Positions 53,233-62,834 of a DNA stretch of 64,000 nucleotides are shown piece by piece. The notes under the pieces were generated by a model. The model had not been told where the DNA came from. It saw nothing but the letters and a program-made list of their open reading frames with translations, and did not search any database. The position numbers were made by a program, and so were the translations under genes. The stretch comes from Pigmentiphaga aceris (GTDB taxonomy: Bacteria > Pseudomonadota > Gammaproteobacteria > Burkholderiales > Burkholderiaceae_B), in assembly GCF_008119665.1 (NCBI RefSeq), contig NZ_CP043046.1, forward strand, positions 5,828,001 through 5,892,000, in the 5' to 3' direction. How positions within the stretch are numbered: the first letter of the stretch is position 1; every line of letters starts with the position of its first letter.

Positions 53233-53891
53233 GGTTTTCTTTCCGTCACCTGGCCTGCAGCAACGTGCAGGACCCGGTTGGCATACGCGGCGATCAAGGC
53301 CTGGTCGTGGGTGGCGATCAAGGTAGTGACGCCAACCCGGTTGAAGTCGCGGAAGACCTCGACAATGCGCACCGCGCTGTCGTGATCCAGATTGGCGGTG
53401 GGTTCGTCGGCAATCAGAATGGCCGGACGGTTGACGATGGCACGCGCAATCGCCAGGCGCTGCTGGTCGCCGCCCGACAAGGCGATGGGCCGCAGGCTTT
53501 CCTTGCCAGACAGACCCACCTTGTCGATGGCGGCGCGGGCCCGCGAACTGGCCTGCGCCGGGCTGTGGCCAGTCACGATCAGCGGCAGCAAGACGTTTTC
53601 GAAGGCACTGCGGTCGTTCAGCAAGTGCGCGTCCTGCAAGATCACGCCAATGGCGCGACGCAGATAGGGGCGCGCGCGCGGCGGCAGCTTGCCGACATCC
53701 TGGCCGTTGACCTGGACGACACCGCGCGAAGGCGTATCAAGCCCGCCGATCAGTTTGAGCAAGGTGGACTTGCCCGCACCCGACGCACCGGACACGAACA
53801 GGAACTCACCAGCCGCCACCCGGAAGTTGACGTCGGTCAGCGCGTTCACGCCGCGACCGTAGGATTTGAAGACGTGCTGGAATTCGATCAT
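53229..53891 (-). CDS. ftsE: Cell-division ATP-binding protein FtsE
   Basis: 220 residues from MIEFQHVFKSYGRG. Walker A GASGAGKSTLLKL, signature LSGGDQQRLAIARA and Walker B ILIADEPTANLD are complete. It is the first gene of the ftsEX pair. The ATG at 53891 is the family start; upstream codons in frame are not conserved. No ftsY or rpoH, common neighbours in other proteobacteria, is adjacent. Confidence 0.96.
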   Translation of the reverse strand: MIEFQHVFKSYGRGVNALTDVNFRVAAGEFLFVSGASGAGKSTLLKLIGGLDTPSRGVVQVNGQDVGKLPPRARPYLRRAIGVILQDAHLLNDRSAFENVLLPLIVTGHSPAQASSRARAAIDKVGLSGKESLRPIALSGGDQQRLAIARAIVNRPAILIADEPTANLDHDSAVRIVEVFRDFNRVGVTTLIATHDQALIAAYANRVLHVAAGQVTERKP

Positions 53892-53973
53892 GGCGAGACG
53901 GACGGGGCTCCTGGCGCGTGGGCCGGCGCAGGGCGGCAGGCAGGCGGTATCCCACAACCATCATGATAAGCGG

Positions 53974-54013
53974 CCATGACGGGTCATAACCGCCGATGAC
54001 CACTCATAACCGG
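53974..54013. repeat. Two 20-bp tandem repeats upstream of ftsE
   Basis: Units at 53974 and 53994 share ATGAC, TCATAACCG with a few differences between. They lie between ftsE and the divergent permease gene and could be a regulator site. The rest of the 246-base gap shows nothing recognisable. Confidence 0.4.
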
Positions 54014-54137
54014 CCGCGACGTGGAATGCCAGTGATTTGGCTTGCGCTGCCCACCGGGACTATAGGCCAGCCAGCACCCGACCGCGCCCCGCCTGACTCG
54101 CGCATCTGTTTCAGAGTTTTGCCCGGCTCGCAGGTCG

Positions 54138-55331
54138 ATGCACAATGGCGTCATGCAGCCGCCCTCTTCCCGCCCCTTGCGCGCCTCTCGCTGGCACCAG
54201 CCTGCCGTGCGCGGCATCGTCTACCAGGTGCTTGCCGTCGGCGCAGTCGGGCTGCTGGCCTGGTTTCTGATTTCCAATACGCTGGCCAATCTGCACAGCC
54301 GCAATATTGCGTCGGGTTTCGGTTTCCTGCAGGGCGAGGCGGGCTTTGCGATCGGTGAGTCCGTCATTGCCTACACCCCGCAGGACAGCGTGGCGCGGGC
54401 GATTCTGGTGGGTTTGCTCAACACCTTGAAGATCGCGGCGGTCGGCATTGTGCTGTCGACGATCCTGGGCACCCTGGTGGGCATTGCCCGATTGTCGAAG
54501 AACGTGCTGGTGGCCAAGCTGGCGGCGGCTTATGTCGAGCTGGTTCGCAATGTGCCACTGCTGCTGCAATTGTTCTTCTGGTATGCGCTGGTGACTGAGC
54601 ACCTGCCCGGGCCGCGCCAGGCGCTCAATCCCTTGCCTGGGGTGTTCCTGTCGAACCGGGGCATGAAGATACCCACGCCGGTCGATCACATTGCGCTGGA
54701 TTTTGCGCTGGCGGGCTTGTTCATTGCGATTGCACTGTGGCTGCTGGTCGCCAATTTTGCACGGCGACGGCAGGCCGCGACCGGCCAGCGCTTGCCGGTA
54801 TTGCGGGTGGGCATTGCCATGCTGATCGGGTTGCCCGTGCTGGGCTGGGCCATCGGCGGCGCGCCGCTGGCGCTCGATGTGCCACGCTTGCAAGGCTTCA
54901 ACTTCACCGGCGGGGCCACCTTGTCGCCGGAATTCGCCGCCTTGCTGGCGGGCCTGGTGTTCTACACCACGGCATTCACCGCTGAAGTGGTGCGCGCCGG
55001 CATTCAGTCGGTCAGCACCGGCCAGTGGGAAGCGGCCGGGTCGATCGGCCTGCCACGCGGGCTGGCGCTGCGGCTGGTGGTGTTGCCGCAGGCCTTGCGG
55101 GTGATCGTGCCGCCGATGACCAGCCAGTTCCTGAACCTGACCAAGAACAGCTCGCTGGCAATTGCCATCGGGTATCCCGACCTGGTGTCGGTGGTGAACA
55201 CCACCATGAATCAGTCCGGTCAGGCGATCGAGAGCATCCTGATCATCATGGGTGCGTATCTGGTCGTGAGCCTGAGCATTTCGCTGGCCATGAATGCATA
55301 CAACCGACGCATTGCGCTGACGGAACGTTAG
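54138..55331 (+). CDS. aapQ: General amino-acid ABC transporter permease, AapQ/BztB type
   Basis: 397 residues, the long form of His/Glu/Gln-type permease with about eight membrane segments. The cytoplasmic loop GQWEAAGSIGLPRGLALRLV and the end segment NLTKNSSLAIAIGYPDLVSV match AapQ. In Rhizobium and relatives aapJQMP form one operon; here the binding protein is absent upstream and aapM lies 7.5 kb downstream (62835). An alternative start MQPPSS at 54153 is possible. The next gene is convergent only nine bases away. Confidence 0.88.
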   Translation: MHNGVMQPPSSRPLRASRWHQPAVRGIVYQVLAVGAVGLLAWFLISNTLANLHSRNIASGFGFLQGEAGFAIGESVIAYTPQDSVARAILVGLLNTLKIAAVGIVLSTILGTLVGIARLSKNVLVAKLAAAYVELVRNVPLLLQLFFWYALVTEHLPGPRQALNPLPGVFLSNRGMKIPTPVDHIALDFALAGLFIAIALWLLVANFARRRQAATGQRLPVLRVGIAMLIGLPVLGWAIGGAPLALDVPRLQGFNFTGGATLSPEFAALLAGLVFYTTAFTAEVVRAGIQSVSTGQWEAAGSIGLPRGLALRLVVLPQALRVIVPPMTSQFLNLTKNSSLAIAIGYPDLVSVVNTTMNQSGQAIESILIIMGAYLVVSLSISLAMNAYNRRIALTER

Positions 55332-55340
55332 GAATCGGCC

Positions 55341-56033
55341 TTACCCGCCCTGTATCGCCTGCGCCACCTGAGCGCGCCACTGCGCCACGATCAGCGTCTC
55401 GATGTCATGCACACGGCGTCCGGTCGCCTGGGCCACCGCATCTCGATACGGCGGCATGTTGGTACATTCGAGCACGATATCTTCCACCGACGGGTGATGC
55501 GCCACCAGGTGGCAGGCTGCCTCCACCACGTTGCGGCTGGCCTCGTCCAGATCAAGCTGCTGCTCGTTGTTCAGAATGCGTCGGTGAAATTCACATCCCG
55601 GTTCGACCCCTTGGACGGGGGTAGACGCTGGCACACCGGCCGCAGCCAGAATCCCGGGCGTCAGCGACGCGGCATCGAAGGTCACGATGCCAGGGTGCAC
55701 AAACTGTCGGCAGGCCAGAAGGCTGGAGGTCAGAACCGGCACCGGCACGGCCGCCGCCAGCACGTCCTGGTAGGACGCCAGAAAACCGCAGCTGGTGGTG
55801 ATCATCGCCGCGCCTTCCGCGACGAACTGCCTGGCGGCATCGACAAAAGGCTGCAAGAGCGCCGGATCGGCTTCCTTGACGATGCGCTGCGGCGACGCGC
55901 CCCGTATCACTGTGAAACGAACCGGAATGCCGTGGCGAAGAAAGGTTTCTTCGTTGCCGACATCACCCGGTGGCCGGGGAAACTGCGTGTCGAGCATCAA
56001 CACGCCCAGGAATTTGGCGGAACGGTTCGTCAT
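55341..56033 (-). CDS. Aspartate/glutamate/hydantoin racemase family protein
   Basis: 230 residues. The two cysteine boxes of cofactor-independent racemases are seen: TTSCGFLA and LECTNMPPY. The opening KFLGVLMLDTQFPRPPGDVGN and the internal GNEETF are typical of an Asp/Glu racemase-like subgroup with unassigned substrate. ATG 56033 matches the family start. It ends an operon with an ABC importer, which points to racemisation or isomerisation of the imported compound. A deaminating or decarboxylating relative cannot be excluded. Confidence 0.82.
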   Translation of the reverse strand: MTNRSAKFLGVLMLDTQFPRPPGDVGNEETFLRHGIPVRFTVIRGASPQRIVKEADPALLQPFVDAARQFVAEGAAMITTSCGFLASYQDVLAAAVPVPVLTSSLLACRQFVHPGIVTFDAASLTPGILAAAGVPASTPVQGVEPGCEFHRRILNNEQQLDLDEASRNVVEAACHLVAHHPSVEDIVLECTNMPPYRDAVAQATGRRVHDIETLIVAQWRAQVAQAIQGG

Positions 56034-56107
56034 GGGGAAATGAGTCAGACTTGCTGAAGATGTCGCCAGCCGCCGAGCGCAACGCGCATCGACGGCGGCC
56101 TGCACAC

Positions 56108-56932
56108 TTAACCGGCGGCAGTGGCCTGCGCGGCTTCCGATGCCTTGAATCGGCCCAGGAACGCGCGGGTCGATTCCTGTTGCGGGTTGTCGATGACCAC
56201 GCTGGGTGGCCCGCTTTCGGCCACCACCCCATCGCGCATGAAAATGACCTGATCGGCCACTTCACGCGCAAACGCGATTTCGTGGGTCACCAGAATCATG
56301 GTCATGCCTTCCGCAGCCAGGCCCTTGATGACGTTGAGCACTTCGCCCACCAGTTCCGGGTCCAGTGCAGACGTTGCCTCGTCGAACAGCATGACGGCAG
56401 GCTTCATCGCCAGCGCGCGCGCAATCGCCACGCGTTGCTTCTGGCCACCGGACAGTTTGTCGGGGTAGTAGCCAGCGCGTTCCAGCAGACCGACCTTTGC
56501 CAACAGCGCACGCGCCTCGGCTTCGGCCTGCGCCTTGGGCGTCTTCAGCACGGTAACCGGGCCTTCCATGACGTTTTGCAAGGCCGTCATGTGCGGGAAC
56601 AGGTTGAAGTGCTGGAACACCATGCCGGTCGATGCCCGGAAGCGCGCCAGCGTGCGCTCGGGCGGCAAACGGGTATGCGCGCCCTTGAACTCGATGGTTT
56701 GTTCGCCAACCCGGATGGCACCACCATCGGGCACCGACAAGAGGTTGATGCAACGCAGCAGCGTTGATTTCCCCGAGCCAGACGGGCCGATCATCGCCAG
56801 CACCTTGCCCTTTTCGAGCTGCAAGGTGATGTCCTTCAAGACCACGTTCTGGCCGAACGCTTTCTTGAGCTGGGAAATGTCGATCAAGGGTTGTACTGAC
56901 ACTGACGGCTGTACTGACGGGTGTACTGACAC
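56108..56932 (-). CDS. Polar amino-acid ABC transporter ATP-binding protein
   Basis: 274 residues. Walker [15 protein letters not shown], signature [14 protein letters not shown] and Walker [15 protein letters not shown] are intact, so it should be active. The start is GTG at 56932, directly after the permease stop, with AAGGAGG five to six bases upstream. The first 15 codons form a short repeat ([14 protein letters not shown]) from a repeated TGTACTGAC stretch, not seen in relatives. It belongs to the three-gene importer 56108-58599. Confidence 0.94.
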   Translation of the reverse strand: MSVHPSVQPSVSVQPLIDISQLKKAFGQNVVLKDITLQLEKGKVLAMIGPSGSGKSTLLRCINLLSVPDGGAIRVGEQTIEFKGAHTRLPPERTLARFRASTGMVFQHFNLFPHMTALQNVMEGPVTVLKTPKAQAEAEARALLAKVGLLERAGYYPDKLSGGQKQRVAIARALAMKPAVMLFDEATSALDPELVGEVLNVIKGLAAEGMTMILVTHEIAFAREVADQVIFMRDGVVAESGPPSVVIDNPQQESTRAFLGRFKASEAAQATAAG

Positions 56933-57721
56933 TCAAGCCTCCTTCCGAACGACACCGTATTCCATGCGCTTGGCCCACATCGTGACGGGCAGCAGCACCA
57001 GGAAATAGGCAACGGCGATGAACGTATAGACCTCAAGCGGGCGGTAGGTATCGTGGGCGATCAGCTGACCCTGGTAAAGCAGGTCGGGCACCGCCAGCAC
57101 CGACAGCAGCGAGGTGTTCTTCAACTGCATGATGGATTGGTTCATCAGCGGCGGCACCATCTTCTTGAATGCCTGCGGCAAGATGATGCGCCTGAGCGCC
57201 TGCAGGCGCGTCATGCCCAGCGCCATTGCCGCTTCGCTCTGCCCCGACTCGATTGCGATGATCCCGCCGCGCACGATTTCCGAATAGAACGCGCCGCCAT
57301 ACAAGGCCAGGCAGACCGTGGCTGCCGTCATCGCGCTCATCTCAATGCCCGTCAGCACCGGCAAGGCGTAGTAGAACCACACCAACTGCACCAGTACCGG
57401 CGTGCACCGGAACACCTCGATGTACGCCCGCAAGGGCGCAGTGATCAAGGGGTTGCTGGACAGGCGACCCAGCCCGGTGACCAGGCCCACCAGCAATCCG
57501 AGCAGCACGCAGATGACCGTGAACAGCAGCGTGTACAACAAGCCGCTGACCAGCAGGCTGCGGTATTTCCACAGCACGCCGAAGTCCCAGTCATAACCCG
57601 GCGCGGCCCCGCCGAAGTGCTTGATCGCCGCCCACACACCAACCAGGGCAAGCAAGACCAGCACAGCCTTGCCGAGCCGGGAGCGGCCCGTGGGCTGCGC
57701 CCGCCAATCGGAAAAATCCAT
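56933..57721 (-). CDS. Polar amino-acid ABC transporter permease
   Basis: 262 residues with five membrane segments. The family motif ESGQSEAAMALGMTRLQALRRIILPQ is at about 155-180, followed by PPLMNQSIMQLKNTSLLSVLA. It resembles permeases for glutamate/aspartate and related amino acids. The ATG at 57721 follows AAAGGCGG. Its stop abuts the ATPase start, so they are coupled. Confidence 0.94.
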   Translation of the reverse strand: MDFSDWRAQPTGRSRLGKAVLVLLALVGVWAAIKHFGGAAPGYDWDFGVLWKYRSLLVSGLLYTLLFTVICVLLGLLVGLVTGLGRLSSNPLITAPLRAYIEVFRCTPVLVQLVWFYYALPVLTGIEMSAMTAATVCLALYGGAFYSEIVRGGIIAIESGQSEAAMALGMTRLQALRRIILPQAFKKMVPPLMNQSIMQLKNTSLLSVLAVPDLLYQGQLIAHDTYRPLEVYTFIAVAYFLVLLPVTMWAKRMEYGVVRKEA

Positions 57722-57765
57722 TACCAACCGCCTTTAAAACCTGATGCTTTAGCGCTTTTTTCTGC

Positions 57766-58599
57766 TTAGAACTTGATCTCGGCAGGGAAGGAACTAGCCG
57801 GCACGCCCGCCAGGTTTTCCATGTTCTTCAGAATCACGCCACGCACCTGATCCTTGGCACGGAAGTCCGCCAGCCAGGTGTTGACTGCCGTCTGCATGCC
57901 GGTGTCGGTTTCCTTGCGCAGCCCGATGCTCACCGGCGCGGTGTACATCGGTTGCGGGATGTACATGGTGCCGACCGATGCGCGCTTGACCAGCAGCGGC
58001 TGCGCCAGCAGAACCACCAGAATCTGGCAATCCGAGCGTCCGGACTGCAGCGACATGGTGGCCGCACCCGAGCTTTCCAGACGGGCGACGTCCGCCTTCG
58101 TCAGAATGCGCGAGGCGAGCTGGTCATGGCTTGAACCCACGTCGACCGCGATCTTCATGTTCGGTGCATTGAGCTCTTCCCAGGTCTTGGGAGCCACGCC
58201 CTTCTTGCACACGGCGGTATAGGTGTTCTCGAACAGCGTGTCCGAGAAATTCACCATTTCCTTGCGGGCTGGCGTGGGTGCCATGCCGAACATCGCGTCG
58301 ATCCGGTTGGCCTGCAGGTCCAGGACCGCGTTGCCCCAGGTGGTTTCAACGTATTCGACCTTTGCGCCCAGGCTCTTGGCCAGGCTTTCAGAGAAGTCGG
58401 GGCCGAAACCTTCCCATTTCTTGGTGACGATGTCTTTGCTGAAGTAGGGGATGGCACCCGCCACCGCGCCGACGCGCAGGACTTTGGTACGTTGCACGCG
58501 GGCCAATGAGGTCTCGGCCTCTTGCGCGAATGCGAAGCCCGAGGCAGTGATACCGACTACGGCGGCAAGTGCGCAAAGAAAAGTTCGTTTGGTAGACAT
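57766..58599 (-). CDS. Polar amino-acid ABC transporter substrate-binding protein
   Basis: 277 residues. A signal peptide (TKRTFLCALAAVVGITASGF, then AFA before the cut at about 25) is followed by a family 3 binding-protein fold: VLRVGAVAGAIPYF, GFGPDFSESLAKSLG and RIDAMFGMAPTPARKEMVNFSD. First gene of the importer operon, preceded by GGGAG. Compared with canonical members, the ligand-contact arginine region (MAPTPAR) is kept. The substrate is not known; the racemase and DadA neighbours suggest an amino acid. Confidence 0.92.
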   Translation of the reverse strand: MSTKRTFLCALAAVVGITASGFAFAQEAETSLARVQRTKVLRVGAVAGAIPYFSKDIVTKKWEGFGPDFSESLAKSLGAKVEYVETTWGNAVLDLQANRIDAMFGMAPTPARKEMVNFSDTLFENTYTAVCKKGVAPKTWEELNAPNMKIAVDVGSSHDQLASRILTKADVARLESSGAATMSLQSGRSDCQILVVLLAQPLLVKRASVGTMYIPQPMYTAPVSIGLRKETDTGMQTAVNTWLADFRAKDQVRGVILKNMENLAGVPASSFPAEIKF

Positions 58600-58876
58600 G
58601 GTCACTCCCAGCAAGAAGCCGGCATTGTATGAAAAGAAAAAGACACGTCTTTCCGGCAGGCAGAAAGTCTGGACATCCGCGCGGCCGTCGCCAGGCAAAA
58701 TCATGGAAACGGCCCGAGATCATACTGGTGCAATCGAGACGTCCCACCAGCAGGGCCATCGGTCAGCACACCGGCACCGGGTGGTAAAGTCCGCCCCCGA
58801 AGGCACATGACCCTGCGATGCGCCCCGCAGACAGCCTGCGTCGCCCAGTTTCCCCATCCCCTCGCGTCTTTCCTCG

Positions 58877-60127
58877 ATGAATCAGAAAATCGCCATTCTC
58901 GGTGCCGGCATGGTCGGCGTGTCGTGCGCGCTTGAGCTGCAACGACGCGGCTTTGACGTCACGCTTTTCGACCGCACGGCACCGGGACGCGAGACGTCCT
59001 ACGGCAATGCCGGCGTGATCGCCCGCAGCTCGCTGGTCCCGTTCAACAATCCCACGCTGTGGAAGTCGCTGCCGACCTTGCTGAAGAACAATTCGGCAAG
59101 TTTTCGCTACGACCCGCTGTTCATGGCGAAGAATCTGCCTTGGGCACTGCGTTTTCTGTCCAAGACGCGCCAGCGCACCTTCGAGGAAACCACGACGGCA
59201 CTTGATTCCCTGATCCGACTGTCGGCGGGCGAGCATCGACGATTGATGATCGAAGCCGGCACGGCGCATCGGTGCCGGGACAGTGGCTGGATCTTTCTGT
59301 ATCGCAGCGAACAGGCGTTCGCGGGCAGCCAGTTGTCGCGCAATACCTTTGAGAAATTCGGCATTGCCACGCAGGTACTGGATGCAGGCGGTATTGCGGA
59401 GCTGGAGCCGGGGCTGAACCCGATCTTTCCGCGTGGACTGTGGATCAAGGATGCGTCGTCCGTCGACAGCCCCGGCAAGGTGGTTGAAGCCTATGCCAAG
59501 CTGTTTGTCAGCCGTGGGGGAGCAATTCGCCAGGCCAAGATCACCGGCATCACCAAGCTGGCCAGCGGTTCATGGCACCTGACGCAGTCAGACGGTGCAA
59601 CGCACGAGACCGCACATGCCGTGCTTGCCCTCGGTCCGTGGACCCGTGAGTTCGCGGCGCAAACCCTGGGACTGTCGGTGCCAATGGCCTTCGAGCGCGG
59701 TTATCACATGCACTACGACGCCATCGGTGACGCGGCACTCACGCGCCCGGTCTACGACACGGGCGGTGCCTACGTGATGTCGCCGATGGAACAAGGCCTG
59801 CGCTTGTCTACCGGGGTGCAACTGACCGCCCGCGACGCACCGCCAAACTTGGTGCAACTGGACCTTGCCGAACGCGCGGCCCGGCAGGCTTTCCCGCTGG
59901 CAGACAGACGGCAGGCCGAGCCCTGGCTGGGCAGCCGACCCACGCTGCCCGACAGCCGACCGATCATCGACGCATGCCCTGGCCATCCCGGTCTATGGCT
60001 GGCCTTTGGCCATCAACATATCGGCTTCAGCACCGGGCCGGGAACGGCATCTCTGCTGGGAGCCATGATCGCCGGGGAAAAGTGCCAGGTCGATCCAACC
60101 CCGTTCAGAGCGGGCCGGTTTCTGTAG
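58877..60127 (+). CDS. DadA-like FAD-dependent D-amino-acid dehydrogenase
   Basis: 416 residues. The FAD-binding GxGxxG loop is ILGAGMVGVSCALELQRRG at the N-terminus; the middle has SGWIFLYRSEQAF and ELEPGLNPIFPRGLW, and near the end GHQHIGFSTGPGTASLL, all typical of DadA and its relatives. It would oxidise a D-amino acid to the keto acid and feed electrons to the respiratory chain. It is divergent from the importer operon, sharing a 277-base control region. The specificity is not shown by sequence; glycine- or proline-type oxidases are near relatives. Confidence 0.88.
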   Translation: MNQKIAILGAGMVGVSCALELQRRGFDVTLFDRTAPGRETSYGNAGVIARSSLVPFNNPTLWKSLPTLLKNNSASFRYDPLFMAKNLPWALRFLSKTRQRTFEETTTALDSLIRLSAGEHRRLMIEAGTAHRCRDSGWIFLYRSEQAFAGSQLSRNTFEKFGIATQVLDAGGIAELEPGLNPIFPRGLWIKDASSVDSPGKVVEAYAKLFVSRGGAIRQAKITGITKLASGSWHLTQSDGATHETAHAVLALGPWTREFAAQTLGLSVPMAFERGYHMHYDAIGDAALTRPVYDTGGAYVMSPMEQGLRLSTGVQLTARDAPPNLVQLDLAERAARQAFPLADRRQAEPWLGSRPTLPDSRPIIDACPGHPGLWLAFGHQHIGFSTGPGTASLLGAMIAGEKCQVDPTPFRAGRFL

Positions 60128-60161
60128 AAGACCACGTGCATGCCGGGTGACGAACACCGGT

Positions 60162-61652
60162 TTACTTATGGAAGGTCTTGCCCAAGGCCTCCAGGCGGCC
60201 AGTGATCGACGGCAGTCGCTGACTGCTGGTAGCCAACGCCCCTACATCGTCCGCAGTGCCCTGCGCAATTTCCTGAACCGATTGCAGACGGCCGACGATA
60301 TCCAGACTGGCGGCAGATTGTTCCCGGGTGGTGGATACGATGCGCCCATTGAGCTGATCGATATGCGCAATATCGGCCCCCACCGCCTGGAACATCGCTG
60401 AGGCCTGCCGGCTGTCTTCGACACAGCGCTCGACCCCCGCCCGACTTGCATGCATGGCCTCGGCGGCCTTTCGGCTGCCCAGTTGCAAGGCCGCGATCAG
60501 CGATTCGATCTCTTTAGTGGACGCGGCCGTCCGTTCCGCCAGGGTGCGCACTTCGTCAGCCACCACCGCAAACCCCCTGCCCTGCTCACCCGCCCGGGCG
60601 GCTTCGATGGCCGCGTTGAGCGCCAGCAGATTGGTCTGGTCTGCCACGCTGCCAATGACCTCCAGCACCTTGCCGATCCGCTCTGCCTGCGCTGCCAGGT
60701 CTTGCACGGTCTGGTCGGTGCCGGCCAAGTGCGTGGCCAGCTGCGTAATCTCGTGCTGTGCACGGTTCACGCTTTCCTGTCCACGCGCAATCTGCGCGCT
60801 GGCTTGATCGGCACGTTGCACGGCATTTTCGACGTGTTCAGCGATGTCCCCCATCGCCTCGCCCATGCGTTGCATCGATCCGGTCATCTGGGTGATTTCC
60901 GACAATTGGTGCGTGGCCCCCTTTTCCAGCGTGTTGCTGGTGCGGGCCAGCTCGCGTCCCAGATCGCCCAAGCCCTGCGTGTCGCGCACGACGCCATCGA
61001 CCAAGGTGGTGATCTGCTGCACAAAGCGCTCGAAACGGGTGGAAAGCGATACCCGCACGCTGGCGGCATCACCGGCATCACTGCTGAACTGGGCCGTGGT
61101 GACCAGCATCTTGTCCAGCATCTCCTGGCTTTCGACCGCCTCGGCCTGGCTGCGAACCGCCAGGTAAAGCAAGATGCCGGTCTCCACCACCACGTACAGA
61201 GCGTGGATGAAGATCATGTTCCAGCCGCCCTGGTGTTCCATCACGAACACCGGGAACCCGTGGTGTTGCAGGATATGGAAACCCACGTGATGCACGGCGA
61301 TGGTGGCCGCCCCCACCAGGATCGGCAGCCAATCCCGATAAAACGTCAGCGCGGCCAACAGCACAAAGATGCCGAAGTGGACTTCGATCACCCCCTTGGC
61401 CTGATTGATATGCAAGGCCGCCATGACCATGAAGCCGACTGCGATGCAGCATCGCAGCAGGCGGGTGCCCCCCGCCACACGGTAGAGCACGGTCAGCAGC
61501 GCGGGGACACCGCCACCTATCACCAGAGCCTGGATAAACGTGTCGTGCCAGAACGCCAGTCCAAGTGCGTAGATGAACGCCAGCCAGGCCAAGCCGATCA
61601 TGATGCGATCGGCCTTGCGGTAATGCTCAAGAAAACCAGGGGAATGGGCCAT
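60162..61652 (-). CDS. Methyl-accepting chemotaxis protein with multi-helix membrane sensor
   Basis: 496 residues. The first 175 residues hold about six membrane helices with His-rich turns ([16 protein letters not shown]), unlike the usual two-helix receptors, so it probably senses at or inside the membrane. The cytoplasmic part contains the highly conserved hairpin tip [20 protein letters not shown], then [18 protein letters not shown], and no HAMP domain was clearly seen. The end lacks a CheR/CheB-binding pentapeptide. ATG 61652 chosen over GTG 61658. A truncated relative follows upstream on the same strand. Confidence 0.92.
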   Translation of the reverse strand: MAHSPGFLEHYRKADRIMIGLAWLAFIYALGLAFWHDTFIQALVIGGGVPALLTVLYRVAGGTRLLRCCIAVGFMVMAALHINQAKGVIEVHFGIFVLLAALTFYRDWLPILVGAATIAVHHVGFHILQHHGFPVFVMEHQGGWNMIFIHALYVVVETGILLYLAVRSQAEAVESQEMLDKMLVTTAQFSSDAGDAASVRVSLSTRFERFVQQITTLVDGVVRDTQGLGDLGRELARTSNTLEKGATHQLSEITQMTGSMQRMGEAMGDIAEHVENAVQRADQASAQIARGQESVNRAQHEITQLATHLAGTDQTVQDLAAQAERIGKVLEVIGSVADQTNLLALNAAIEAARAGEQGRGFAVVADEVRTLAERTAASTKEIESLIAALQLGSRKAAEAMHASRAGVERCVEDSRQASAMFQAVGADIAHIDQLNGRIVSTTREQSAASLDIVGRLQSVQEIAQGTADDVGALATSSQRLPSITGRLEALGKTFHK

Positions 61653-61899
61653 ACGCACTTATTCCAAGGATTGAGTCAGACGACAGAGGGCGGCGAACCC
61701 GGGTTCACCCCGCATGACATTGCATCAATTCCCCGACGCGTCTCAAACATGGATTAGCGAGACTTTTCATCGAGCTGTAAGGATATTGGGCGCATCGCGC
61801 CAGCTTGATTGCGCAGGCGCACAGCGACGCACCCTGCGCAGATCAGACGCAGCGGTGCCTGCGATCGGAAATACGTGATTGACCGGCTGAACGTGCGGA

Positions 61900-62514
61900 T
61901 CAGTGGGGGCTGCGCATCACCGGTTGTGGGTGGCCCTTCCCCAGCACTTCCAGGCGGATGGTGAGCATCTTGTCCAGCATCTCCTGGCTGACAACGGCCT
62001 CGGTACGGCTGCGCACGGCCAGATAAAGCAGGATGGCGGATTCCAGCACCACGTAAAAAGCGTGGATCAGAATCATGTGCCACCCGGCGTGATGCTGCTC
62101 CATCACAAAAACCGGCAGGCCCTTGTGCTGCAACACATGGAAAATCGCGTGATGCGCGATGATGACCACCGCACCCACCAGAATGGGCAGCCAGTCGCGA
62201 TAGAAAGTCAGCGCCGCCAGCAGTACAAAAATGCCGAAGTGAAACTCGATGACGCCTTTTGTCTGGTTGATATGCAATGCCGCCAGCACCATGAAGGCGA
62301 CCGCGATGCAGCAACGCAGCAGGCGGGTTCCGCTGGCCACGCGATACAACAATGTCAGCAGCACAGAGGCACCGCCCCCCACCACCACCGCCTGGATGAA
62401 GGTGTCATACCAGAGCGCCAAGCCCAAGGCGTAGAAAAACATCAGCCAGACCAGGCTGATCATGATGCGATCAGCTTTGCGGTAATACTCAATGAACATC
62501 GGTGCAGCGGCCAT
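61900..62514 (-). CDS. Sensor-only derivative of the chemotaxis receptor (signalling domain deleted)
   Basis: 204 residues. Residues 1-183 align throughout with the membrane sensor of the neighbouring receptor ([15 protein letters not shown] versus [24 protein letters not shown] in both). Directly after MLDKML the frame continues TIRLEVLGKG, matching the receptor's last residues [10 protein letters not shown]. The whole methyl-accepting domain of about 300 residues is therefore missing. Similarity continues past the receptor's stop position (ACCGGTG in both), and small changes have removed that stop and added eleven residues. It may be a decaying duplicate or a surviving membrane protein. Confidence 0.8.
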   Translation of the reverse strand: MAAAPMFIEYYRKADRIMISLVWLMFFYALGLALWYDTFIQAVVVGGGASVLLTLLYRVASGTRLLRCCIAVAFMVLAALHINQTKGVIEFHFGIFVLLAALTFYRDWLPILVGAVVIIAHHAIFHVLQHKGLPVFVMEQHHAGWHMILIHAFYVVLESAILLYLAVRSRTEAVVSQEMLDKMLTIRLEVLGKGHPQPVMRSPH

Positions 62515-62834
62515 TCACGCTTACTCCAGCAATTAAGTCGACACAACGCGCAATGACGCCTGGGCGGCAATTGGCCTTGAGCAAGAGCAGTACACGCATA
62601 AGCGGCATGGAACGGCATGGGCATGCCAGGCGCAGGGACTGTCATTCATTCTGCCCCACATCACATGGATTTTGCATAGAAACCATGGGGGTAATTCTGA
62701 CGATTTCTGTCAAATCAGTTTCGGGTAAAGGCTGCATCCTGGACAGCATCTGCCCGGACAGAAATTGCTTCGATCATCACCACCAGACGGGTGGCTTGGT
62801 TCCCGGCAGACGTGTATGCCGGTAAAGTCGCAGC
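62515..62834. other. 320-base intergenic region
   Basis: Divergent spacer between the sensor-only gene (minus) and aapM (plus). It is less GC-rich around 62645-62720. No gene, terminator or clear promoter was recognised. Confidence 0.4.

Noticed and set aside
61754..62314. 186-codon frame downstream of and overlapping the sensor-only gene
   Set aside because: It is a shifted frame of the membrane-sensor region; the same kind of shadow occurs in the neighbouring receptor.
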